Below, piece after piece: positions 13,401 to 25,400 of a DNA stretch of 64,000 bases. The translations under genes were made by a program, and so were the position numbers. The DNA is from Lepus europaeus (lineage: Eukaryota; Chordata; Mammalia; Lagomorpha; Leporidae), in assembly GCF_033115175.1 (NCBI RefSeq), contig NC_084834.1, positions 90,442,462 through 90,506,461 of the forward strand. Reading direction: 5' to 3'. The notes beneath the pieces were generated by a model. It was not told the origin of the DNA. It saw nothing but the letters and a program-made list of their open reading frames with translations, and searched no databases. Numbering within the stretch: position 1 is the first letter of the stretch; each line of letters opens with the position of its first letter.

Positions 13401-16400
13401 GTGTGTTTTTGTTTTGTTTTTTAAGATTTTATTTATTTGAGAGATTTTATTTATTTGAGTTACAGACAGTGAGAGGAAGAGGCAGAGAGAAAGGTCTTGC
13501 TTCCATTGGTTCACTCTCCAAATGGCTGCAACGGCAGGAGCTTAGCCGATCCGAAGCCAGGAGCCACGAGTTTCTTCCTGGTCTCCCATGCGGGTGCAGG
13601 GGCCCAAGGATTTGGGCCATCTTCCACTGCTTTCCCAGGCCATAGCAGAGAGCTGGATTGGAAGAGGAGCAGCTGGGGCTAGAACCGGCGCCCATATGGG
13701 ATGCCGATGCCAGAGGCGGAGGATTAACCTACTGTGCCATGGCGCTGGCCCAAAGAAGTTTTTTTTTTTTTTCCAAAAGATCTATTTATTTACTGATTTA
13801 TTTAAAATGCAGAATGAGAGGAAGAGGGAGATAGAGAAGGGGAGGGAGAGAGAAAGAGAGAAGAGAGGAGAGGGAGAGGAAAGAGAGGTTTCCATCTGCT
13901 GATTTACTTCCAAAATGGCCAGGACTGGGCCAGGTTGAAGCCAAGAGCCAGGAAGTCAAACTGGGTCTCCCACATGGGTGGCAGGGGCCCAGGTACTTGA
14001 GCCATCATCTGATGCTTTCTCAGGCAGGAAGTGGGATCAGAAGCTGAACAGTTGAGACTAGAAGCAGTGCTCTGATATGGGATGCTGGCATTGCAAGTGG
14101 TACCTTAACTCACAGTAACACAATGCCAACCTTTAAAGAGAAGTTTTAATTTTAATGAAGTCTATCTGATTTTTCCTTCATGGTTTAGGTTTTTAGTTTT
14201 TCCACTGAAAAAAATTTTTGCCTAACCAAAAGTGAAAAAGAATTTCTTCTGGGGCAGGAATTTGGTATAGCAGTTAATATGCTGCTTGGGATGTGCAGAT
14301 TCTTAGTCAGAGAGCTTGGGTTTGACTCTAGGCTCCACTTCACATTTCAGCTTCTTGCTAATGTACAACCAAGGAGGCAGCAAGTGATGGTTCAAGCACT
14401 TGAATCCCTGCTACCATGTGGGTGAACCAGATTGAGATTCAGGCTCCTGGCTCTGGCTTGGCCCAGCCCCAGCTGTTGTAAGCATTTCAGACTGATAATG
14501 GGTGGGAGATTCTCTCTGTCTGCCTTTCAAATAGATAAAAACAAATAGCTAATTTTTTTTAAAAGTCTCCTATGTTTTGATTAAGAAATTTCATCTTGGG
14601 GGCTGGCACTGTGGCGTAAAGCCACTGCCTACAGTCCTGGCATCCCATATAGGCACTGGTTTGAGTCCCAGCTATTCTGTTTCTGATCCAGCTCTCTGCT
14701 AATGTGCCTGGGAAAGCAGCAGGAGACGGCCCAAGTGCTTGTGCCCCTGCACCCATGTGGGAGACCTGAAGAAGCTCCTGGCTCCTGGGTTTGCATCAGC
14801 TCAGTTCCAACTGTTGCAGCCATTTGGGGAGTTAACCAGTGGATGGAAGACATCTCTCTCTCTCTGCCTCTGCCTTTTTGTAAATCTGCCTTTCAAATAA
14901 AATAAATAAATATCTTTTTTTAAAAAAGGAAATTTTGTCTTGGATTTTTAAAAAAGTTTAGGTCTCGGATCCCTTTTATTATTATTTTTTTTTTGTGTAC
15001 TGTATGAATAGAGGTTAATTGTTTTTATTTAGTATGTGGCTATCCAGTTGTTCCAGTACTATTTGTTGAAAAGATTATCCTTGCTCTATTGAAATACTTT
15101 GGCAACTTTATTGAAGATTGACTGACCATATACATGTGGGTCTATTTCTAGACTATTGGTCTATACAGTTATCCTTGCACCAATGCCACATCGTCTAGAT
15201 TACAGAAGCTTTACAGTAAATCTGGAAATCAAGGGGTATGAATCATCTTTGTAATTCTTTTAGAAAATGTCTATACCTTTTGCTTTGTAATGATTTGCAG
15301 CTTTATGTAGGAAGAAGTGACATCTTTCAAAATTGAATGTGGTATCTCTAGCTATTTAGTATCATGAACATGGTATCTCTATCTATTTAGATGTTCTTTA
15401 ATTTCTCTCAGCAGTGTTTTCTTTCCTTTTTTTTTTTTTTTCTTTATTTGACAGATAGAGTTAGACAGTGAGACAGAGAGAAAGGTCTTGCTTCCATTGG
15501 TTCATCCCCCAAATGGCTGCTATGGTCAGTGCTGCGCCGATCCAAAGCCAGGAGCCAGGTGTTTCTTCCTGGTCTCCCATGCGGGTACAGGCGCCCAAGC
15601 ATTTGGGCCATCCTCCACTGCCCTCCCGGGCCACAGCAGAGAGCTGGACTGGAACAGGAGCAACTGGGACTAGAACCCGGAGCCCATATGGGATGCCGGT
15701 GCTGCAGGCAGAGGATTAACCTAGTGAGCCACAGCACTGGGCCCTCTCAGCAGTGTTTTATCATTTTTCAGTGTGTAGGTTTGACACATATTATGTTGAA
15801 TTTATCCTTAAATATTTTCTGTATTTCTATACATTGTCAATGGAATTATTCTTCCAATTACTTGTAGTGAGCTATAAAAATATATGATTGAGATTTATAT
15901 GTTGGCCCTGTATCCTAGACCCTGCTATCTACAATCTAGTAGTTTCAGAACATCCTTTTGAATTTTTCTTGAATCCTGCATCATCAGTTAATAAGAGAGC
16001 TTTACTTCCTGCTTTCTAATCTACATGCCTTCCTTTTTCTTCTTCCTTTATTATACCGGTTATGGCCTGTGATAACATGTTGAATAGGCTGGTGAGAATG
16101 GATATCCTTTCTTTTCCTGATCTTAGGGGGAAAATACTTAGTCTTTCATCATTAATTATGATGGTACTTGTAAATTTTTAATAAATACCCTTTATCAGGT
16201 AAAAGAATTTCTGTTTGACTCCTTATTTGCTGAATTTTTATGACATATGGTTAAATTCTGTCAATATGGAGAACTGTGCTGACTGAATTTTGAATAGTCA
16301 ACTGACTTTTCATTACAGGAATAAACCTTAATTGTTCATGGTACCTTGTTCTTATAATATGTTGATGAATTATTAATTAAACAATTTTTTTAAACTGACT

Positions 16401-19400
16401 TGAGAGGCAGAAGGGTGGGGGTAGGAGTGGAGAGAGAGTGCTCCCATCCATCATTTCACTCCCTAAATGTCCCCAGTAGCTGGGGCTGGGCCAGGGATAA
16501 AGCCAGGAGCCAGGAACTCAGTCCGGGTCTCCCATATGGATGGGAGTGACTCAATCACTTGAGCCAACACCATTGCCTCAAAGAGCCTGCATCAGCAGGA
16601 AGCTGGAATCTGGTGTCAGAGAAGAACATCAAACCCAGGCACTCTGACATGAGACAAGGGTATTTCATCTGTTATCCTAACTGCTAGGCCAAATGCTTAC
16701 TCTTGGATTACTAAAATTTTGGAAGTTTTTTTTAATTAAAAATTATTTATTTTCACTTTATATGCAAGGCAGAGAGAGGCAGAGATCTTCCATCCACTGG
16801 TTTATTGCCAAATATCACAACAGCCAGGCTGGGCCAAGCTGCAGCAAGGAGGCTGGAACTCATTCTGAGTTTTTCATGTGTGTGGCAGGGACCCAAGTAC
16901 TTGAGTCATCCTCTGCTGCCTCCCAAGGTGTGTACCAGCAGGAAGCTGGGTTGGAAGTGCAAGAACAAGGACTTGAACCAATATGGGATAAAGGCATCCC
17001 AAGTGGCATCCTTCTTACCTGCTGTGCCAAGCCTGTACCCCAATAGAGTTTTTATATCGATGTTCACCAATATCTTACATTATTCAAGGGTCTAGATACT
17101 TAAGTATAATATCTTTTAATGTCTCTAGGATGTTTACTGATGACCCTTTCATTCCTGATACTGGTAGTTTGTGTTCTCTCATTTTCTCTTGACCAACCCA
17201 ATCACTGATCTTACTGATCTTATTAAAGTACCATCTTATGGACTCACTAATTTTTTTCTTTTGTTTACTTTTTATTTTATTGATTTTTGTTTTAATCTAT
17301 ATTTTAAGTTAGCATCCCTAATCTGAAGGTTTAAAATATAAAATGCCCTAAAATCTGAAATTTTGAGCACTGGATTAAGGATGCTCATCCAGTAAAATTT
17401 ATACAAGTACTACAAACAAACACACACTCACACACACACACAAATCATGGGCCAGCATGGTGGCATAGTAAGTTAAGCCTCTGCCTATGACACTGGCATC
17501 CCTTATGGGCACTGGTTCATGTTCTGGATGCTCCAGTTCTAATCCAACTCCCTGCTAATGGCCTGAGAAAGCTGCGGAGGATGGCCCAAGTGCTTGGGCC
17601 CCTGCACCCTCGTAGGTAGGAGACTCGAAAGAAGCTCCTGGCTCCTGGCTTCGGACTGGCCCAGATCCAGCTGTTGCAGCCATTTGGGGAGTGAACTAGC
17701 GGATGGAACACCTCTCTCTCTCTCTGTCTCTTCCTTTCTCTTTGTAACTCAGCCTTTCAAGTAATAATTTAAAAAAAGGAACTGAAATGCTTCTGGTACC
17801 AAGCATTTCAGATAACCCATCCTGTATTTCCTTCCTTCTACTTACTTTGAATTTAATTTATTATTTATTTATTTGAAGTCTCTTAAAGTAAAACTTACAT
17901 CATTGAGTTAGGATCTCTCTTGTAAACTAATAAGCATTTAAAGTTATAAATTTCCCTTTAAGCATTTCAGTAGGCCTGTCTTCTATCGCCCCCTCCCCAC
18001 CCCTGCCAGATAGTCTGTAGCAGTCTGCCAAATGTTTACAATATCCTAAAATGGTCACAGGACTACAAGTGTGTCTTACTCCCAGCAGAAGCAGCGTGGA
18101 AGGTTGTACCATGTCAGGACCCACAGCTTAGCCTCTTCCTTGTGATGGATGCCAGTTATGATTTGCTGACTTTTCATATTTCTTACAGTTCAAAGGACTA
18201 ACAATGCACACATAAATCAGTTTCAGATCAATCATGTCACAAGTTGTTCTTTTCCACACTAAAAGTTAACTTTTTCTTTCTTATTTGATACTTTACATGG
18301 CTTTCCAATCAACATTATCTCAGGTAAGTGTAGTAAGACTAAAAAGTGTTACAAAATACCTTCAATCCAATCAAAGACAGAAACAAAGATTGTATTCCCT
18401 TGGTGAATTCCTGAACAAGATGGCTGTAACAGTTTTCCGGTGGTCTGCTTATTAACTCAGATACCTACAAAAGTTAACAGTATACTTTGTATTATTATAA
18501 AAATAAATAGTTGTTCATATAAAGATTTTACTTTACATCAATATTATCCAGCTAAGGGGAGACAAAAAATAAAAAGGCAAAAGAATAAGAATTCAACAGG
18601 TATCCTCACAAAAAAGCAGACAGACAAATAGGGTAAATACTTGTTCACTGTCTGAAATATGTACAGATTGCTCTCATTCTTAATCATAAAGAGAAGGAAG
18701 GGTCATTTAAAGGAACACTGATAACTTTAAAAGATGGTCTTATAAAAGGGCTAGACCAAAGATCAAGGAAAAAGAACACAAAACCCACCAACCAACCCAA
18801 TTTAACATTACCTGTTGCTTGTCTTTTTCTTGCAAGATAAGGATACTCTCTCCAATAGTATCTATTCCAGCACGGCCAGCTCTACCAATCATCTGTTTAT
18901 ATTGATTTCTCTTTAAAAACTCCTTAGCAACATAGGGAGCTCTTAAAATAACTCTGTGGAATTCATGGAATTAATTCAGAGGGATACTTAATCGACAGCA
19001 ATAACACCTACTCTAAAATAATTTCATTATATCTATGTGCTATTAAATTTATGACATGTCAACTCAAAATGAAAAGTAACTACCATGTACCAAGAATCTA
19101 TGATACACTAGGTTTTTTATGTACATTACTGTACCTCTTACAAAACTCTTAGCAATAACACGAGTATCTCTTTTAGTTTATTTATTTAAAAGTTCTTATG
19201 AGTTCCATCATTTTTTTTTTAAAGATTTATTTATTTATTTATTTGAAAGAGTTACACAGAGAGAGGAGAGGCAGAGAGAGAGAGAGAGAGACAGAGAGAG
19301 GGAGGAAGGGAGGGAGAGCAAAGGGGGAGGTCTTCCATCCACTGGTTCACTCCCCAATTGGCTGCAATGGCCAGAGCTGCGCCAATCCAAAGCCAGGAGC

Positions 19401-22400
19401 CAGGAGCTTCTTCCGGGTCTCCCACACGGGTACAGGGGCCCAAGGACTCAGCCCATTTTCTACTGCTTTCCCAGGCCATAGCAGAGAGCTGGATTGGAAG
19501 TGGAGCAGCTGAGTCTCGGATGCCCATATGGGATTTTGGCGCTTCAGGCCAGGGCATTAACCAGCTGCGCCACAGCACTGGCCCCTATTTATTTTTACAA
19601 AGGAGTTACCTGAAACTCAAACAAGTGGCTTACCCCAAACCACAAAATCAGGAATGGCAGGTACCAGGATTTGAACTCAAATCTGACTAGCTACAAAGTC
19701 TATCGGTTTACAATAAAGGTCTTCAAAGATTTTATTTTTATACTAAAAAATGAAAAATCTGACCATGTATCAAGGCATGCATATTTATTTATGCATTTAT
19801 ATTATTTTGAACTATATAAAATTGCAAATTTCAATTCTTTTTGATCTACAAAAAGGATGATTTCAATCTTCCTCACATACATACAACTCTGTATTAGTTT
19901 TCCTATCCAAAGGAAAGAGAAACCCTCTGTCATCTACCTGTAGTAATCAACATACTCCTTTATTCATGAATCCCAAGTCAATCAAGATTACTAAACACTT
20001 GCAAAAAAACTAACCACATAAAAACAAGAACATATAGAATAAATGACTGACAGATAATACAGGAAACCAAAGAGAACTTTTAAAAGTTTTAATCAGTATC
20101 TACAGAAAATTCCAGAGTGGTACATCCATAATATGAAGGGAAGGTAGACTATATCAAAGAAAAAGCAATAAAAGAGTTCTGAGAAATGAAAAAAGTTAAA
20201 AACTCATTTAAAAAATTAACGGGATAAATGAATAATGAATGAACATAGTAAACAGATACAGTTAAAAATGGATTTTGTTATATGGAAGGTAAAGTTGAAG
20301 AAATCACATAGTTCAAATAGAAAAGTGTGAAAGAGATATACAAGAAACCTTAATTTCAGAGGCTTCAACCATAACTGAAGCTAAAATGTAGAAAACAGAG
20401 ACAATGGGAAGAAAGAAATAATTGATGAAATAACAGAAAAAAATTACTGTAAGTTAAAGAAAGGCATAAAGTATTAAATGAAAGCATCCATCCATGGATA
20501 AAAAGTAGGTGAGTTGGGATTATGGAATTACACTTCCTGGGTTAAAACCTTATCTTTGAAACTCATTTGTTGGGTGTTGAGTAAGTTATTTAACCTTCCA
20601 TATCTCAGTTTTCCCTTCTGTAAAAGGTGGGTAATAACACAAGAACTTCTTTACAAGGAACTCTGAGAACTGGAAAAATCTATGTCTGTATAGCTACTTT
20701 TATATAGAGAGGAGGGAAAATGTAACAACCACAATCAGCATTATTACACACTATGATGGAATTTTTTTTTTTTTAATTTTTGACAGGCAGAGTGGACAGT
20801 GAGAGAGAGAGAGACAGAGAGAAAGGTCTTCCTTTTGCCGTTGGTTCACCCTCCAATGGCCGCCGCGGTAGCGCGCTGTGGCCGGCGCACCGCGCTGATC
20901 CAATGGCAGGAGCCAGGTACTTATCCTGGTCTCCCATGGGGTGCAGGGCCCAAGCACTTGGGCCATCCTCCACTGCACTCCCTGGCCACAGCAGAGAGCT
21001 GGCCTGGAAGAGGGGCAACCGGGACAGGATCGGTGCCCCGACCGGGACTAGAACCCGGTGTGCCGGCGCCGCAAGGCGGAGGATTAGCCTAGTGAGCCGC
21101 GGCGCCGGCACTATGATGGAATTTTAAGGTTAATGAGAGACGTCTAAAGGTTCCAGAGAGGAATGAGCAGCAAACCCGGACAAAAAGATGAGCAACATTG
21201 GCTCCTAAAAGCCATGAACAGTGCAGCTGGTTCTCCATACCCTGGGGTTCTATAATAAGGAATGAACCAAATGTGGATTAAATAGGAAAACAAATTATGT
21301 GAGTATTCTACATGTACAGAGGACTTCTCATCATTATTCCTTACACAACATAGTATGACTATATCCATGGCGCTTACGTTACCTTTGGTATCAGAATTAG
21401 TCTAGAGATGATTAGTATATAGGAGGCTGTGCACAGGTTATATGCAAATAGTACCCCACTTTAAATAAGAGACTTAATCATCTGCTGTTTTGGTATCTTT
21501 GGGATGGGGTAGGGGTAGAACCAATCCTCCACAGATACCAAGGAATGACAGTCTGCAAAAGAAAAAAAAAATGAAACTAGAATTTTTTCCCTTGGAAAGT
21601 GTTAACAGTGTAAGAAAAAATAAAGACACCTTCACCTCTTTAAAGACAACTTTTTCCCTCCAGTGCAAAGTTTTAAAAATAATTCCTCAAGGATGGTAAA
21701 ACAAAAAATGAACCATGTAAGATGCAGGAGAGAAGAGGCAGCAGTAAGTAAAGAATCAGTAAAATTAACAGTTTAAGTTTAAATAATTATTGACCATAAG
21801 ATAAAAGAATTAAAAATCTAGAACTAAAATTCTAGGAAATTGCAACACACACAAACAGTACAGGAGAATATATCAATTCTTAGTTTCTTGTTACGTTCAG
21901 GAGAGAACAGTCATTGATTTTACTGTGATAAAAAATTGACTGTAGGAGCCAGCATTGTGGCACAACGGGTTAAGCCGCCACTTGCAATGCTGCATTCCAT
22001 ATCAGAGTGCTGGTAAGAGTCCTGGCTACTCTGCTTCCAGTCAGCTCCCTGCTATTGCACCTGGGAAAGCAGAACAGGATGGCCCAAGTAGTTTGGCCCC
22101 TACCACTCATGTGGGAGACCAGGATGGAGTTCTCGACAACTGGCTTGGCCTGGCCCAGATCTGGCTGTTGCAGCCTTGTAGGTAGTGAGGAAGCAGGTTG
22201 ACGACATCTCTCCCACTCTCCCCACCCCTTTCTTCATCTCTCTTTCTCCTTGTTGCTCTGCCTTTCAAATAAATAAATAAATCCATTTAAAAAAACATAT
22301 CATAATGTCCAATATGGGAAGCAGTCCACACAGCAGACTCCTAGAATGACATTTGCTGTAAATAACACTGACCTCAGAATCAACCCTTAAGGCTTCCTGG

Positions 22401-25400
22401 TCTGTCTGAAAGGCCTGTGAGAGCATTTCAAGCATGGAAAGCCAAGATTCTATGGCAAAAAATATCCTACATAAAGGATCTCTGTGAGATCTCAGTGGAA
22501 AGAAGGGGCCATCAAAGAAAGGAGGAGAGAACATTTACTTTGCTTATGGCTGTGTCCAAATATGGATGGAGTCTATGGTTACTAAAGGCTTCCATAGCCT
22601 TGGCAGCCCATGGCAAGAGCCTCAGGTGATCACTGATGTTATAAGACTGTTAATTGTTAAAGGAACAACAGAAGTCACTGTGCACTTACTCCCCATGTAG
22701 GAACTCTGTCTTTAATGAGTTGTACAATGAGAATTAACTGCAAATCTTGTTCTCAGAGTGTACTCTGTATGTTGTGTGTGTGGGGGGGTGCAAATTGTTG
22801 AAGTCTATGCTTAACATGGAGTTGGTCCTCTGTATATAAAATCAAACTAAAAATGAACTATAGTGAAGAACAGGATGGGAGAGGGAGAGGGAGAAGGAGA
22901 GGGAGGTCAGATGGGAGTTGGGGTGGAAGGGTGGGTATGCGGGAAAGAACCACTATATTCCTAAAGTTGTACCTATGAAAATGCATTCATTGAATAAACA
23001 CTTTTTTTAAAAAAAATCTATCATAATTTAACATTTTAAGAGTAACCACTGGACTAACAGAAAAAGGATATAAAAATTTAATTTTTTAAAATTGTTTTAA
23101 AAATGAAAAAAGCTAATCAGTGATAGTAATTGAAAATAAGGTCTTCTGCCATGTGTTCCATCATGTGCACGTGGGCAGTTGGTCACCCACCTCTATGAAT
23201 TTATTTTCTCTGAATAAATTCAGCCTGGCTGTAAATTCATACACTATCTCCTCTCTACCTTGCATCTCTTTTCCTAACATTTTGGTGCCCCATGTGAGGG
23301 GGCACCATTCTGCAACTCTTTTCCTAACATAGTAGGTTAAGCATCTGCCTGCGGCACCAGCATCCCATGTGGGCACCAGTTTGAGTCCTGGCTGCTCCAC
23401 TTTTTTTTTTTTTTTTTTTTTTTTTTTATTTATTTATTTTTTTTTGACAGGCAGAGTGGACAGTGAGAGAGAGAGACAGAGAGAGAAAGGTCTTCCTTTT
23501 GCCGTTGGTTCACCCTCCAATGGCCGCCGCGGTAGCGCGCTGCGGCCGGCGCACCGCGCTGATCCGATGGCAGGAGCCAGGTGTTTATCCTGGTCTCCCA
23601 TGGGGTGCAGGGCCCAAGGGCTTGGGCCATCCTCCACTGCACTCCCTGGCCACAGCAGAGAGCTGGCCTGGAAGAGGGGCAACCGGGACAGGATCGGTGC
23701 CCCGACCGGGACTAGAACCCGGTGTGCCGGCGCCGCTAGGCGGAGGATTAGCCTATTGAGCCGCGGCGCCGGCCAAGGCTGCTCCACTTTTGATCCAGCT
23801 CCCTGCTGATGGCCCAGGAAAGCAGAAGATGGCCCAAGAAAGCAGCAGATGGCCCAAGTGCTTGGTTGCACATACGTGGGAGAGTTGGAAGAAGCTCCTG
23901 GCTCCTGGCTTCTGAAGGACCCAGCTCCAGCTGTTGCGGCCATTTGGGGAGAGAACCAGTGGATGTTTAACAAGTGACTCAAAAGTTTAACTTGTGTACA
24001 AAGTATAGCATACCCGGATGGTTATAGACAATAGGTTATTTTGCTTGGTTGTTTTAAAACAAGGCCTTTTCTTTATAAAAATAAATGTTAGTTTGTAACT
24101 GGCCCATTTCTAGCTTCTGTACCTCTGCTTGCTTGATAATGGCCAAGGCCACCAGACTGTGGTTTCTCCTGTCTTCTCCCGGCTGCAGCCACAAGATAAC
24201 ACAGGCAGCACCAAGATCAGTGATGCCATGCTTGACCCCAATCAGGAACAATTGAATAACTGAATCATTAAATTTTTCAATAAGGTTATAAAAAACCTGA
24301 CTGATTGGCTAACTGCTTCTCGCTTCTGTATGCCTGCTTTCTGCTTGCACAAGCCCACACACATAATCAAATGTCTGATAAAAAGTAGGTTTTCCCTTTA
24401 AAACCCCCCCCATCACTGCAACTCGGGGCTGTCTCCTCTGGACTTCCTCTGTGAGAGTGCAGTCGCCAGCTAGCTAATAAAGACTCCTAATTTGACCCCC
24501 CACCCCCCCAAAAAAAGAACAGAACAGGAAAAGAAATGCTTAGCACAATGAATAATCAAAATACGAGGCTATAAATTTACCTAGCTAGTAGGCAAAATCA
24601 AACGTGAAAAACAAAGACCTATTATTGATAAAAGGTATAATTCAACAATAAGATATCTGAGGTAAATCTATCTAAATGACTTTAACATATACAAAGAAAA
24701 AACTAGGAATAAGAAGAGGAGAAATTGACAGCTTCATAATTAAAATGAGAGACTAATATAGCTCTTTTTTTTTATAATTATTTTATTTATTTGGAAGTCA
24801 GAGTTACATAGAGAAGGACAGGCAAAGAGAGAGAGAGGTCTTCCATTCCGCTGGTTCACTCCCTAAATGACCACAATGGACAGAGCTGAGCTGATCCGAA
24901 GCCAGGAGCCAGGAGCTCCTTCCAGGTCTCCCACACGGGTACAGGTGCCCAAGGACCTGGGCAATCCTCGACTGCTTTCCCAGGCCATAGCAGAGAGCTG
25001 GATCAGAAGAGGAGCAGCCAGGACTTGAACTGGCGCCCATATGGGATGCTGATGCTGCAGGCTAGGGCTTTAACCCTCTGCACTACAGCGCCGGCCTCCT
25101 AACATAACTCTAAAAATGACAGATCAGCCGGTGCCACGGCTCAATAGGCTAATCCTCTGCCTGCGGCACCGGCATACCAGGTTCTAGTCCCGGTCAGGGC
25201 GCTGGATTCTGTCCTGGTTGCCCCTCTTCCAGGCCAGCTCTCTGCTATGGCTCAGGAGTGCAGAGGAGGATGGCCCAAGTCCTTGGGCCCTGCACCCTCA
25301 TGGGAGACCAGGAGAAGCACCTGGCTCCTGGCTTTGGATCAGTACGATGCGTCGGCCGCAGTGGCCTTTGGAGGGTGAACCAACGGCAAACAGGAAGACC

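Larger units (their letters stand above)
13290..17975 (-). mobile_element. Ancient L1 ORF2 remnant with many later insertions
   Basis: Pieces in the antisense L1 order are: 'CCCCCATCTGTGGATGGC' (13,330), 'TTTTAATTTTAATGAAGTC' (14,141), 'CAGTTGTTCCAGTACTATT' (15,045), 'GGGTCTATTTCTAGACTATT' (15,138), and 'TTCCCTTTAAGCATTTCAG' (17,950). At least seven SINEs and one DNA transposon interrupt it. It is dead coding sequence. Confidence 0.75.

Noticed and set aside
23401-23425. Long T and A runs as terminators or origins
   Set aside because: They are poly(A) tails of retroposed SINEs and L1s.
24403-24510. Intact endogenous retrovirus next to the LTR
   Set aside because: No gag, pol or env-like reading frame is found on either side. 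Only LTR-like sequence is present.
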